From Sclerotinia nivalis (taxonomy: Eukaryota; Ascomycota; Leotiomycetes; Helotiales; Sclerotiniaceae): 64,000 nucleotides of DNA. Positions 48,201 through 60,239 of the stretch are shown here, piece by piece. The stretch is taken from assembly GCA_029531795.1 (NCBI GenBank), contig JAPEIS010000014.1:1488001-1552000 (forward strand), given 5' to 3'. The translations under genes were made by a program, and so were the position numbers. Numbering within the stretch: the stretch's first letter is position 1; the number at the start of each line of letters is the position of its first letter. The notes beneath the pieces were generated by a model, which was not told where the DNA came from, did no database searches, and saw nothing but the letters and a program-made list of their open reading frames with translations.

Positions 48201-49256
48201 AAACAATAAGTATTGGTTTTTCATAGATAGATTATTCAATATACGATAATCTATACAGAATCGAAGATTATTATTAGATTTCTTAACAAATAGGACAGGC
48301 GAAATGAAAGTAGAAAAGTTTGGTTGGATGAATTCTTTTGTTAAATTTTCTCTTAATTATTTTTGTAAAGCTTTTAATTCGTTCCGAGATATCGAATACA
48401 GGGCTTCAAATGGTAGTTTAGTTCTATTTTGCAATCAAATATCATAATTATATAGATAATACAAAAATGGTTTATCAATGTTATATAGAAAAAATATATC
48501 GATTTATAAATGGAATTCAATAAACAGATTTTCGAAAGTAAGGTTTTCTTTTTCTTTCAGGATTCGGTCTATCAAGTCGATACTAGTTTGGAATATCTTG
48601 TAATTTCGATGGGTATATATCAAATAAGTTCGGATTGAAATGTTTATTATATCTTTTTTCTTTAACACTTCAGAATAGAATAATAGATAAATAGGACGGC
48701 TTTTGATAGGGATATCGAATAGAGTTCGGATATTCGATGATTGTATAAATATATTATAGGATTTCTAGTAGAATTTATTATCAAAGTAAAAGGTATTAGA
48801 TGCGAATCCGATATAGGGATTGTATTTCTTTAATTAGATCAGTTTCAAAACAATCGGATAATGAATTAATTCAGTGATATAGATTTTCGATTTTTTTTTA
48901 TAATAATCGTTGATTTGCAGATCGATTAGGATATAACGATTTATTCAGTTTTCAGATAATATTTTCCCATCGAATTCAATGATTTCGAATAGAGCAGATA
49001 GTTTATATATTGGGAATTTGATAGTTTCAATTCAATTTTGGTTTGTGAAAGTATATTCTTTGTATTCGTTATTCATTATAATATAAATGAAATAGAATCG
49101 ATTAAATATCGATAGAACGGTAATAGATAATATCATTAGATTTGTTTGATTATTTGTTTCTTTAATGAAAGATAAATTTCGAATTATAATGGTGAATAGA
49201 TATAGTATATATAAGGTTTTCGTTTGACAACAATTTATATTAAATAGACTCCGTTT
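45260..49256 (-). pseudogene. pol of Chromo-A copy A3, degenerate
   Basis: RT spans about 48360-47750, with a 162-codon open piece at 48239-47751 containing YFTKINI, FSLFETLIISF and an intact YLDDILIY. RNase H lies near 47600-47200. The integrase N-terminal part is at 46789-46484 (LEPSKKLKSLFTKVYLF, ending ELLSRNYY), and the core near 46400-45950 has QTKRIN, where the catalytic Glu is Lys as in A1. A further open piece at 45925-45704 (INYDFHPQINFEPVTLSDRS) matches A1. The chromodomain region is about 45480-45300 (EQFDIKKVLDSQQEYR). Many Gln/Trp stops are present. Confidence 0.85.
46779..46892. mobile_element. 104-bp inverted-repeat mini-element (46784-46887) with GATTC duplications
   Basis: Ends TGTCACGGG and CCCGTGACA are a perfect 9-bp inverted repeat, flanked by GATTC on each side (46779-46783, 46888-46892). 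A1 lacks it, so it is a clean insertion. Its ends resemble Chromo-A and Chromo-B LTR ends, so it may be a very short solo LTR. On the reverse strand it contains TGGCCTAGTGG (46805-46815), an exact fit to the RNA polymerase III A-box consensus, inside a tRNA-Gly-like D-arm stretch (GTGGCCTAGTGGTAGAGTTC). It has no internal ORF and little RIP damage. Confidence 0.75.
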
Positions 49257-50296
49257 CCCGAATTCGGGGAATCGGGAGGGGACAAGTTGTATAATGATAT
49301 AGTATATAATTAGATCTAAACAAAAAACAGAATAGAAGATAGCGGGATAGGATTGGTAAAACTAGTTCTAGTTTACACAAAACGATTATCTAGAAATAAG
49401 CAATCTTTCACACAATAATTGACAAATCCACAATAGAAGTATTTCTTTTGTTTACATCTATTAATATATCTTTGGGAACTAAGATCTATTGGGTTTTCGA
49501 TAAGTATAATTGTAATAAGAGTAATAGATCGGATAATAGCATTCGGAGATAAAGTAAGAATACAGTTAACAAGATTCAGATTTTGAATAATAATATAAAA
49601 CGATGAAACGATTGAATTACAATTAGAATTGGTTGATTTTATCAAATATAAACAACGATTCTTTAATATCTATATGAAAATAACGAATATATTGATATTA
49701 TTTGTAAATAGTTCAATAGTAACAATCTAGTTCTTTAATTTATTCGATAAAGTTTGTTTTAATAGAATAACTAAAGTATTATTGTTATTGATTATTCTGA
49801 TTTCCAATGTTAGTCTCTGGAATTCAGTATAGAAAATATAGAACAATTGATTCCTTTGTTTTAGATTGATTAGAAGTTTTCGAATCTCGATCTATTTGTT
49901 CTGATTTCTATAAGCTTTTTCTAGTATTTATAATAGATCTTTATAATCAATAAATTTGACAAATTATCCTTTGATATTATATAATCGAATTTATACAACA
50001 ACAGATCCAATTAATCTTTTAATTATATAAATCAGACAAGAATATAGGAAAGTAAAGTAGTTGGAATTGGTATATATTTTATTCTATATTTGATCGACAA
50101 ATCGATTAAAATCGATTTTCGTTTTATCAAATAATACAGGATCAGATATCTTTTTATTCAATTGAGGCTTCGATAAAACAGAAGCGACGATCGGGGTTGT
50201 AACGAATATCAAGGGCAAAGAGTTGATCAGATCGGTAGAGATTGAAATAAACAAGACGATAGAGATAGAATAAAGTTGAATCAGATAAGTAATCAA
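49240..50296 (-). pseudogene. gag of Chromo-A copy A3, degenerate
   Basis: Open pieces lie at 50296-50084 (LNKKISDPVLFDKTK, DFNRFVDQI) and 49645-49373 (ending CVKDCLFLDNRFV), with stops between. The zinc knuckle reads YFYCGFVNYCVKDC: the first Cys and the His are Tyr, so it cannot bind zinc. The Pro-rich end lies before the frameshift heptamer at 49253-49259. Confidence 0.8.
49253..49259 (-). promoter_or_regulatory. intact -1 frameshift heptamer GGGAAAC in A3
   Basis: GTTTCCC on the plus strand is GGGAAAC in the sense of A3. Counting from the gag frame of the 49645-49373 piece, it is read G GGA AAC, the same phase as in A1. The frame assignment assumes no indel over the 115 bases between. 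Confidence 0.6.
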
Positions 50297-50562
50297 TCTA
50301 TTGTTCTTTTCCCTTCATTGTATAAATATAGTTTTCTTGATTTGTAAATCGAAAATAAGCTTTTGAATTGTAGATTATAGATTGATTATTTTTATCTTTA
50401 TTTTTATATTGAATTCATAAAGAGAGGTAAGGTAATAATACTAGATCGTGGTATCGCTGATTACAACGATAACGAATTCTTCAAGGGAGCTGGGCTGGCT
50501 AAGCGGATGCGGATGGGATGATATCATAGAAGTATCGATACAGATAAGTAGGAGCTATATAA

Positions 50563-50775
50563 TATTACAAAAGCAATAGATAGAATAATAGAAATCACTT
50601 TTATTAATAAGATATAACTCGAAGAACTATATTTTTACAAAAAGAATAGTTTCTTAAATATATTTATATATAGCGCTAGCCCCGATCGGGGCTAGCCTAC
50701 ATTTATCCGAGGGCCGACTCCTATGGGTCGGAACCCGAGCGGTCTCCGTATACTCTATACGGGGACCCCGTGACA
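50563..50775 (-). repeat. 5' LTR of A3 (213 bp)
   Basis: Plus-strand TATTACAAAAGC to GGACCCCGTGACA. It contains a perfect 22-bp palindrome at 50675-50696 (GCTAGCCCCGATCGGGGCTAGC) and the inverted pairs CCGAC/GTCGG (50703-50720) and CCGTATA/TATACGG (50746-50762). The other half is strongly AT-converted. Confidence 0.93.
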
Positions 50776-50780
50776 CTTCG

Positions 50781-52860
50781 ATCGGTATTCCAAAGGCATT
50801 GAAAATCCAATTCAAGTATCTTACTGTTTCAGCGTCTATTGCTTCAATTGTTGGAAAAGCCCAAATATAGCGTGAAAAGTAATCGATTACCAAAAAGATA
50901 TAAAAAAAGTAAATAAAACCTTCTTTATCGAATATTTTGTTATCGAAATCTATTGATTAAGTAATAATATCGATTTTGATAAGTTTCTGAATTATCGATT
51001 AAATCATTTTAAAGATCTCAGTTTTATTGATTGAAGTGAATGGAAAAGGTTTTATGAAATCGAAGCTAATAAGAATTAAAAGATAATCAATTTTATAAGG
51101 TTTGAGATAGGATATCCTTTGTCGTATATTATACTTGATACATTTTATACAACCTTGGATATATTGTTTGATATCGATAATTAGTATTAATCATTAATAA
51201 TTCCTGAGTTTCTTGATTGTAAATTCTGCTGTATAATGATCTTCTAAATCATGAGCGAAAACTAATACTTCTGAAATTTCAGATTTGAGGACGTATCGTT
51301 TATCGATCTTACGGAAGGAAAAATACAGTTCGCCTTTGAGCATATGAAAGTTTTTGATATGTTTAAGAAAGGTTGCTTTCTCAAATTTGAAAAGATTTTC
51401 AGGAAGAGTTTGAGTTGTTATATAAGTATATATAGAAGAATATTATAGATCCTTATTATATTTATTTGTAATTGGATTATATTGGATATTATTAAAGATA
51501 ATTATAAAATGATTGATAATTATTGATTCTTTCATTGATAATATAGAGAATGTATTTTGATCTTTGAGATCTAATTGTTTTTATAGATATTGGACTTTTC
51601 GAAAACGAAGAAGTTCTTTGTAGCCTTCAATATTGTTTTTTCAAATCCATTTGGGATTGTTTGTATTATATTATAGTTCTTCTAAAGAGTTTAAAAGGTT
51701 ATCTGATTTACAATTAGAATCCAAGAAAATGATATAAGAAAGAGTATTTGCAATTTTGTTACGAATTTCTGAGATATGAATAATAGTGATATTAAAAATG
51801 GAAAGCTTTATTATTCAACAAGTATATATACTTTTAATCTAAGAATTGAAAGAAAGAAAGTTAATGAATGGTAAATGATTAGTAAAGATTATATAATCTT
51901 TAATAGATCTGAAATAATAATGATATTTTCTAATAAATTCAATGATAACAAGTAATTCGTGCTTATAGATACTATAGTTTCTCTATATTTTGGTCAACAA
52001 AAAAGAATCGTATAATACAGGATATTCTATTAGATATTTAGTATTTTATTCTAAAGAATAATGTTTCTAAATAATAAAACATTCTGATGCGAAAGTGCTT
52101 GAATCTGTATACATTTGAATTGGAAGAGTATAATCGATATTATAGGAATCGATTATTTCTAAGCATTTCTTTTGCAAAAATTCGAAAGCTAATTGTTTAT
52201 AAGTTTTCTATTATTATTCCATTTTACCTATAAAACGAGAAAGAGAATGAAAGATCTCGACGAAGTTCTTAATACCTTTATGGATCATCTATATTGTAAC
52301 TAGAAAGTTTCGAATTTCAGTTTGATTAACAGAAACTAGAAAATTCTTGATTTTGGCTGTTTTAGCAGATTTGGTAATTATAATATCGTCGGCTTTATAA
52401 AGGATTCCTAAAGTCTTTATTTGATCGACAAAGATATATAATTTTTTGAAAGATAAACGTAGTTGAGCGAAATTAAGATGAAGAAGAATATAATTAGCCA
52501 GATTAAAATAAATTTCTTTCGGAGTTGCAGAATCTGAAAAGATATTGTCAATATAGAACTTTACTAATACTAGATTATTTTCAGTATTAAATTCGAGTAT
52601 AAAAAGATATTCTTTATCTATTGAATTATCTTTAAAAGAAGGAATATAATCGAAAACTATATAAAGAAACTCAAATATAGAAAAGCAAGCAGTTTGAGTA
52701 CCTTGTGGAATTCTAATAGATTGTATTTGAACTGAATCTTTTATTGTCGGTACGACTCCGTGATTGTCGTATCCGATAGAATTGATCAAAACGTTTATGA
52801 TCGTATTGAAGTTATTCACAAAAGAGATTCCTGTGAGGGCATTTGAATTGCTATACAATT
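50781..52860 (-). pseudogene. Gypsy-D pol (RT, RNase H, integrase N-terminal part)
   Basis: A fourth gypsy-type lineage, distinct from the chromoviruses. RT is in the 189-codon frame at 52858-52289: IPQGTQTACFS, FYIDNIFSDS (YIDD to YIDN) and QTEIRNFLVTI. RNase H reads on through stops at about 52200-51880 (TDHLPF-like block near 51890), followed by linker and integrase zinc domain (about 51450-51130). The core begins MVIDYFSRYIWAFPTIEAID and reaches FGIPIEV at 50781, where A3 is inserted. Sequence upstream of RT (gag, protease) is missing: at about 52870-53100 there is only unassigned AT-rich DNA. Confidence 0.7.
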
Positions 52861-52869
52861 GACCTCTAA

Positions 52870-53110
52870 ATTAAAGGTTTTATTGTATATCGAAGTTCGA
52901 AAGAACTATCGAATACGAATAGCCTCAATATAAAAGCCTTCGCTTAAATGAGGATCATATACTTTAAAAATACATAAATACCAATACTGATTATCTTCTT
53001 AAAAGAATAACTAATTACAATAAATATAAATACAAAAACGAAATAGAAAAACCCAAAATCATAATATCCGAAAATCTAAACCTCAATATTTGAAAACCTT
53101 AAATCTTAAT
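52870..53110. other. junction between Gypsy-D and copia relics
   Basis: AT-rich sequence without a recognisable LTR or gene. It should contain the truncated 5' side of Gypsy-D and the 3' end or LTR of the copia element, but neither boundary can be seen. Confidence 0.4.
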
Positions 53111-53125
53111 ATCTATTCTTTCTAT

Positions 53126-54708
53126 TTATACCTTCATTTCCAATTTAATCTTATTCGTATCAATCAATTCCTTCAAAACTTGATAGAGCTTAACCTTCGT
53201 TATTGTATTAACAGAGTTAGTATTTCCATCGATCCAATGGATCTTTTGAATCTTTCGTTTCTTATACGATTGACGAATATATATCAAATCGATCATCAAT
53301 CGCTTTTCGTATATAGTACCGAGTTTAATAAAGCATTTGTAAAATGATTTCGAATCGATATATATTACAAATAGAATAAAATAATCATAAATAGTTATTT
53401 GATCAAGGGAAGACTTTATAGTATTTACTATATCGAATCCAAAAGTTATTATATAAAGTTTTAAAGCTAATATATTTTTAATAACTCTTTTATATTTAAT
53501 AAAAATCCAATAAAAGATATTCGCATTTTTGGATTTGTTTATTAGAACTATAATGTATTTGATTTGAGAAAAATGATTAGAATTATTCACAAATCCTATA
53601 TCTATAAATGTAAAAAGGGTAAAGGTTTTTGAATCGAAGAAAACGAATCTCAATTTTTTAGTAATATTATAGAATTGTTAAAAAAGAGTTTTATTTAGAA
53701 ATTCAATATTTCTTGAAGTAGGATTGGTAATTTGAGTAGCGTGGGATAATGAATATATAATCTTTAGTTGGATGAGATTGACAATATATATTTTTTTAAT
53801 TTGTTGAATAATATATTGTTTCTAAATTGAAATATTCTTTTGTAATTTGCCTTTAATATCTTTAAGATCTGCAAGATTAAAAACGATTTGTTGAAGATTC
53901 TTACAATATTACTTTTGGATTAGATTAATAATACTATCGATCAATAATATAACAGTTTTATTAAATTTGAAAGGATTCGTTTTTGTTAATATCTTATAAT
54001 CTTTTACTTGAAAATTAATAATTTTGAATTGTTTCTATTTTAATTCAACAAATGTTTTGTTAGCGATAATAAATATATCATTGATTTGAATATCAACAAA
54101 TATAAGTATATCATTGTTTCAATATAAAAGATAATAATTGTAAATTAAAACTGTAAGGCCGAAACAATTTGTATAATAATTATAGTATGTTTTAAATCAA
54201 TGATTATTTAATTCTGTAATACTATATAGAGGTTTCTTTACTTGAAAAACAATATCCTATAGAAAATACATTTTCTAAAAAGAATAAATATAAAATAATC
54301 GATTTAACTTTGTTATAATTTGAATATAGATTTGTGAAATATCGTAAAGATAAATATAAATGTTCTTTGATTTAAAAATTGAAACCAAAATCAATAGTTT
54401 CTATTAATTAACCCTTTGTAAAGTTGAAGATTGAATCAAAACAATTTCTTTTTTAGTATCGTTGTATATTTAAACTATTAATTGTGATTTCTTTATAGCT
54501 TTATCGATTTCAATGTATTTAATCTTATCAACGATTCGGTTTTCGAAGATACGAGTTCCGATAGGAATTGAAGAGATAAAAACGTTTTCGAAAGTTTCTT
54601 TTTTTAATAATCCTTCGATCTCTTTTTTACGAGAATCGACAAAATTAGGTTTAGATGAAGTAGTTTCAAGATCTTCGTTTGTTAGGAAAATGATTAAATT
54701 AGGATTTT
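53126..54708 (-). pseudogene. Ty1/copia pol relic (RT and RNase H)
   Basis: Reverse-strand reading gives the reverse transcriptase and RNase H end of a fungal copia element. The RT start is near 54660-54420 (FVDSRKKEIEGLLKKETFEN, IPIGTRIFENRIVDKIKY, KKSQLIV). A later RT block near 54130-54040 has FVDIQINDIFIIANKTF. A linker reading NLADLKDIKGKL lies near 53870. The 175-codon open segment 53653-53126 holds the RNase H domain (IDSKSFYKCFIKLGTIYEKR, LIYIRQSYKKRKIQKIHWID, ending LYQVLKELIDTNKIKLEMKV). Gag, protease and integrase are missing: homology stops at 54708, where LINE-linked sequence begins. Position and order exclude gypsy. Confidence 0.78.
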
Positions 54709-55259
54709 GTTACGATCACGGATCTTACAATAACCGATCGTGTGAATACACGTTATGATTTGATCGAATTAGTATGAGATTAAGGTGGTCGTAGTGTGTA
54801 TATATGTGTGATATTTTTCGTCCGAGGCTCTGTACGAAGTACAGACCTCAAATTCCCAATTAGGACAAAGGACGTCAGGGGAGGAAGGCCCTTGGGTTTT
54901 TAATTAGTTAATCTAAATTTATTAGTATTATATATATTAAATGCTTCAGTAGGGTTTATATGATTGCTGTTGTGTATTGAGTTAATCCTTTGGATAAATA
55001 TTTCAGTTGTTCTCTATAATATAATTAGATCCTTCGATTTCTGATCTCCTTTTTTTTGTTATCGCAATTAAGCTTTTTAATATGATTTTATCAATATAAA
55101 AATTTTTTTTTTTTTTTAAAAGTTTATACAAACTCAGTCTTTCTGAATCAAAATCCAACGTTTTATATAAAGAAAATCCAAAAATAATATAAAATAAAAA
55201 TAAAAAATAAAAATAAAAATAATCTTTCAATCAATAAATTGTATAGGGAATCGAGGATA

Positions 55260-58200
55260 TATATCCTGATAAAATCTTGTAGATTTGAATCAAATTGTTA
55301 GTTTCGTTGTTCTTTTTATGCTTTCTAAAAGATAGGGGATGGCTTTAGATGGTAATAATTTTGAAAGGGTTTTTTGAGTATTTCCAATTTTACAAAAGTA
55401 AAAATGAAGAGGGGATTTTCTTTTCCTATATGAATATAATATATAAGTATCTTTGTGATTGAAGTGGTTATGATACGCTGCGAAATCGTTGTATTGAAAT
55501 CTGGTTGCTAGAATATATTTTAGTATTATTCGATCAAAAGAGAATATAATCGATTTGTTATTGTAAGTTATAAAAAGATCATTGTAGTTTTGTAGTGCTG
55601 TAATTGTTTATAATTTAGTTTTTGCTGATTTGGTATTCGTTTTAGCGATTTTTTTTAAAAAGGCAAGAGTATAGATAGGATTAGATGGGAATAAAAGAGT
55701 TGCTTCCTTTTTAGTTGTTTTATCCGCTGCTTTGTTTCCAGGGATATCTAAGTGCTTAGGAACTTATCGAATTCGAATTGAGTTAGAACAAGTATATAGC
55801 AAGCAGGGTTTGAGAGGTTAAACTATAACTAGTTTGCAGAATTTTTCGAATATAGATTGAAAGAATCCAGTAGAATAAAAATCTAATCGTATAGCAACCT
55901 CTAGGTTATTCAAGAAAATCTAAAGGTTTGTAGCAAATCTAATTGAAAGTAGCTGTATTGTTGTTTGAGCATCTTTCAAAGCTGCAGTTGCTTCGGCATC
56001 GAAGATTTCAGTATTACAACTTAATGAGAAAGCCTATCGATCTATTTGCAGATTGTATTGATAAATCACTGATCCATTTTCTGTAGTACTATTCAGAGTT
56101 TCGCTTTTCGAACTATTGAAGAAGATTTGTAAATCATTTCTTGGAATCGTAGATATAAACCTTTCGAAATCCTTAGTTGTTTGTTTTTTCGAACGATCGA
56201 GAGGGCTATCGATCTGGGTTTCTGTGATAATATATGGTTCTTTGTTTCTTCAAAAGAGAAAAACAATTGAATTGATATATTCAGTTTTTGGAAGAGTTAG
56301 AATAATTCTTGAAAATTTTGATTTAGTAGTTCTAGCCCTAGCTTTAACTAGAATATTTTTGGTTCGAATTCGAAAGAGATGTTTAGGATCTAATCGAGCC
56401 GTTTGGGTAGCGAAGTTTTAGAATATCAAATTTAGTTCAATCTCAGGAAGTATTAGATTTGATTCCTTGTATAGAGTAACAGTATTAATTGTACAGAATA
56501 CAGAGAGGATTGTTCGAGCGCTAGCTAATACAATCTTATTCAAAAACTTCAAATGTTTATTTACTTGATTCGAGATTGTGAAGTTTAAACTTCGTTTCCT
56601 AGTTCGGCTAGGTTATTAAGTTTCGGTTGCAAAGTAGTATTTCTTCAGAATACAGATTGTAATCGCTCTTTGAAGCAAAATTGATGGGATGTCTTGAATT
56701 GTTCTTCCAAGCGAACATAATATATTCGCAATTGTGAAAGCCTTAGTTGAAAGGATCTGGATATGAAATTTGAAATTCAGTTTTCTATCGAAGTAAACTC
56801 CCAATCATTTTAATAGGTTTGGTTTCTCCATTATTAAAAGATTTTCTGTATAGATAATAGAACTTTCGATATCTTTCCTAAAGCTTTTGAAGAAGTGAAT
56901 CAGTTCAGACTTTATAAGATCGAAAGTGATCCCTTCAGATTTGCCCCAATCCAAAGCCTCCAGCATTTCGGATTGTAGTTGATCACAATTAGATTATAAG
57001 TTTAAAGAAAAAGCTATTAATGTAATATCGTTTGCATATCCAAATCTTTGAGTAGGATTGTTTAATTAAAACAAAGGGGTTATATAAAGTATAAAAAGAA
57101 TAAACGAAATTGGAGAATTTTATAATAAATTATATCCAATACTAATGTTGAACCTTGTTTCGCTGTTAAATCGAATGCAAATTGTTCGATTTGTAGAGAA
57201 CGATTATATCTATCGAACTAAATTATCAGATTATTTTTGTTCTCTGAATCGACAGACTAAACGTTTTGGAAGAATAGTATCAAAAGTATCTTTGATATTT
57301 ATAATTAATAAGGTAGCTTTAGAACTTGAATTTAAAGTTATTTCCAAATCATGTGTAAGGCAAATTATAAGATCGATTGATGAATGCAGGGGAAGTATTT
57401 TGAATTATTGTTTGATTAGTACTTTGAGGGTTATAATAATCCAGGATATCTTTTTTGTAATCAAATGTTCGAGATCTTTTTCTAATATTGAAAGCAGGGC
57501 TATTGATTTATAGGATCTAGGGTTTGTATGATTTGATTTGTTCGGTTTCGGAATGATAGTTATAATCGCTAATCGGAAGTATTTAGGGTGGTAATCTATT
57601 TTGAGGTATTTTTAAAAGAATTGTAAGATATATAGTTCGATCAGTGGTTATGTTAATTGTAGGATCTTGGTAGGGATTTCGTTTATTCTTGGAACTGTAT
57701 TATCTATATAAAGGATAGCAATTTGAATATCTTGAATTGTGATAGCAGGAAAGGCAATTGAACAAATGGAAGTTGAAGACGAATCAAATGGGATATTGTT
57801 AATTTCAGTTGTATTGGTTAGTAAATTATTGATAAATAGATCTTTTTTAATTTGAATTATTATAGCAAGAGAATAATCTAAAGGATCTATTAGAGGAGAA
57901 ATTCGATATGTTCTAATTGATTGATGTCATTTTGTTATTTTAAAGATATCTTTTATTTCTTTGATTGAATTAAGTTTAGAAAGCTAGAATTCCTTTTTTG
58001 CTTTTTTGACAATTTTTCGAAGATTTTGTTTTGATTCTAGAGAGTTGTTCATTCGATTTTCTTAAACAACTATTTGGTAGATTTTGTTCCATTATAATTG
58101 ATCTATGTTTCGGCCGAGTGATCTTTAAGTTGATTCTGTGTATACTGATTGTAGAGTTTGGGTGATATCTAAAGCTAATTTATTAAGATCTGTAATCGTA

Positions 58201-59000
58201 TTCAAAGTTAGTAGATTTAGATTCAATAAATTTTCTATTAATAAAATAGAGAAGAGTTTTTTATTTAATGTATTGATTCGGAGTCTTTGGATCGGGTCCT
58301 AAAACTTTGTATTCCAATTCAAAGTTGTCAATAAGGATCGATGATTGGAAATTGTATCCAAATGCGGTGCAGAAACTGTATTAGTTGTATATAATCCTGA
58401 AAGAAAAGCTAAATCGAGAATGTTGCCTAAATTGTGGATAGATTCATCGATTGTAAAAAGAAAATTGAAAAAATTTGTATCTAGTTAGATTGTAAAAGAT
58501 TCTGCAGAATTTGAATGTAAAGAACAAAAGGGATTCCATTTCGAATAATGAAGGTTTAGATCCTTTGCAAAAAGTGTAGAATTTAAAATATTCGAAGGTA
58601 GATCAAAAAGGGTTTGTATTGTTTGGTTCTTATTTGTATAATTTCTAGGAGTATTATAAATATTAATAATTGTAAGAATAGAATCAGTTAAAGATTGAAT
58701 TTGTAAAAATAATAAATCCCGAGAGAATATAGGCCAGAGCTGAATAATTCGAATGCTTGTATTTTTATAAGTGTAAGATATTATATAAAGCCAAATTTCC
58801 TAATTATCGAATGATATAAAAGTTTTATAAGTAGGATGGGATTTAGTAATTCGGTATAAGATATTTAAGAATGTATAAGATTTTTGAATTAGAATTATAT
58901 TAATATAAGAATCATTAATTAAGGAAAATATTAATTTATATAAAGTAGTGTTTTTAGTTATATTAGTTTGTAAAATGGTTAATGATTTAGAAGATAATCT
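55260..59000 (-). pseudogene. LINE ORF2 (AP endonuclease, RT, RNase H), degenerate
   Basis: Endonuclease: KDLNLHYSKWNP, HNLGNILDLAFLSG and SNHRSLLTTLN (58540-58320), where SDHR has become SNHR. RT: PRSYKSIALLSILEKDLEHL (about 57510-57460), NIKDTFDTILPKR (about 57300) and GYANDITLIA at about 57040, where the YADD-type pair is now AND. The thumb follows: LGVYFDRKLNFKFHIQIL and ILLQRAITICILKKYYFATE (56804-56616, open). RNase H: DAEATAALKDAQTTIQLL (about 56000) and IPGNKAADKTTKKEA (about 55745). Stops are at former Gln/Trp codons. Loss of catalytic Asp shows it is inactive. Confidence 0.78.
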
Positions 59001-59239
59001 GGGATTATATATTAAAAGGAATTGGAAAAAAAGGAACTTCTAATGTAATGAAACGATTAGAAAGATTAGAAGGGGGTGGTATCAATAAAGATAATATCAA
59101 AGGAGTTCGGATTGGAGTTGAAGGAATAATAGATTCCTTTATAGGGGAATCGACTTTTGGGGTTTGAGAGCATTTTGTATTAGTATAAATTCTAATCTTA
59201 GTTTCTTTTGAGGTTTTTTGGATAGTTTGTTTTTCCGAT

Positions 59240-59450
59240 TTGCTTTTGGGGTTTTTGTTAGTAAAACGAAGGGGGCAATATAGATCGTCTGCAGGATGGG
59301 GGTTTCTATAATATAGGTATCTTGTTGGGCAAGTATGGGTTGTATTGTATCGAATTGAATGATTCTTTTTTGTATATTCGGTTGTACTACAGATTCGGCA
59401 TTTTTTTGGATGAAAGTAAGTTTGAGTATTGTATTATTGAAAGTATCGAG
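59240..59450 (-). pseudogene. LINE ORF1 C-terminal Cys-rich region
   Basis: Reverse-strand reading includes KKCRICSTTEYTKKNHSI, THTCPTRYLY and NPHPADDLYCPLR. This Cys/His pattern, ending in an HPAD..CP block, resembles the zinc-knuckle end of fungal LINE ORF1 proteins, which bind element RNA. Some spacing ligands are lost. Sequence between 59450 and 59750 should be the ORF1 body but is too eroded to read. Confidence 0.5.
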
Positions 59451-59780
59451 TGTATTGGATTATCTTAGATTTGAAGACGATTTGGGAAGTGTTAATTGTA
59501 GTTTCTAGAATTTGAAGGTTCTTGGGAAGGGTTGTATATTGCAAAGTTGGGAAACTCAAAAACCAAGTAGAATTATATAATCCAGATTCTTTGCTTTATA
59601 TAGATTCAATTGTTTGGATCGTTTGTTGTTCTATATTATCGTGGATAGTATTGAGTATAGTTTCCGATTCGATTGGGATGATGATTAATTATTGTGAGTC
59701 TTCCAAAGTTGTAATGGTTTGTGGAATGTAATTCAATCGATAGGTAATCTATGATTATTGTTGTTCGATTTTGTAGGTTT

Positions 59781-59943
59781 TATCACGGTAAGGGAAAAGG
59801 TATGTGTAGGTTTGATCTATTGTTGTACTACGAGGAGGAGAAGAAGGTCAAGGAGGTGACCTGATTATATAGAAGTGAGTGTATGTATGTGTGCCTAAGG
59901 TATATATGATTATGTGCAAGTGAAGGGAGATGAATCTGTAATA
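59781..59943 (-). repeat. 3' LTR of B3 (163 bp)
   Basis: Plus-strand TATCACGGTAAGGG to AATCTGTAATA, the reverse complement of the B2 LTR and equal in length. The flanking bases on the left are GGTTT. The second duplication would be right of the window. Confidence 0.92.
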
Positions 59944-60239
59944 GTACTCTCTTTTTAAAAAACCTATTTGATCTTAAATGGGTATTAAAAAATAAAGAAA
60001 AATAAAGAAAAAATATAGATCTCTTTCTTTAATTAGGTTTCTGAATAAAAAACATATGATATTTTTTAATAATGTTATATCCTTTATTGTTATAATATAT
60101 AATATATCTTTAGGCAAAGCGAATAATCTTGATGTGAGTGGATCTTTGTAGAGTAGGTGTAACAATTACGCTGTGTGATTCCGATTGCAAATTCTGTGGT
60201 TTTGGTTGCAATATAGTAGCGTCGGGGTGTTTTAGGATC

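Larger units (their letters stand above)
45029..50775 (-). mobile_element. Chromo-A copy A3, full-length (5747 bp including a 104-bp insertion)
   Basis: A complete reverse-strand element with two 213-bp LTRs, gag, pol and chromodomain, and perfect CTTCG duplications. It lies in the integrase gene of Gypsy-D. Relative to A1 its sense strand shows mainly C-to-T changes. It carries a small inverted-repeat element at 46784-46887 between RNase H and integrase. Confidence 0.94.
54720..59750 (-). mobile_element. Tad-like LINE (non-LTR retrotransposon), degenerate
   Basis: A reverse-strand non-LTR element. A Cys/His-rich ORF1 end comes first (about 59450-59250), then endonuclease, reverse transcriptase, RNase H and a Cys-containing tail near 55420, then a less AT-rich 3' segment to about 54720. 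The order EN-RT-RH with this RT type suits the I/Tad group of fungi. No LTRs are expected or seen. A clear poly(A) or target duplication was not found, and both ends are approximate. Confidence 0.75.

Noticed and set aside
54513..54758. Plus-strand ORF ending CYDHGSYNNRSCEYTL, resembling a zinc knuckle
   Set aside because: The reverse strand here reads as copia RT (SRKKEIEGLL, IPIGTRIF). The Cys/His spacing on the plus strand is coincidental.
56116..57513. Plus-strand ORFs of 101 and 122 codons in the LINE
   Set aside because: The reverse strand reads as LINE RT and RNase H across the same bases, so these are shadows.
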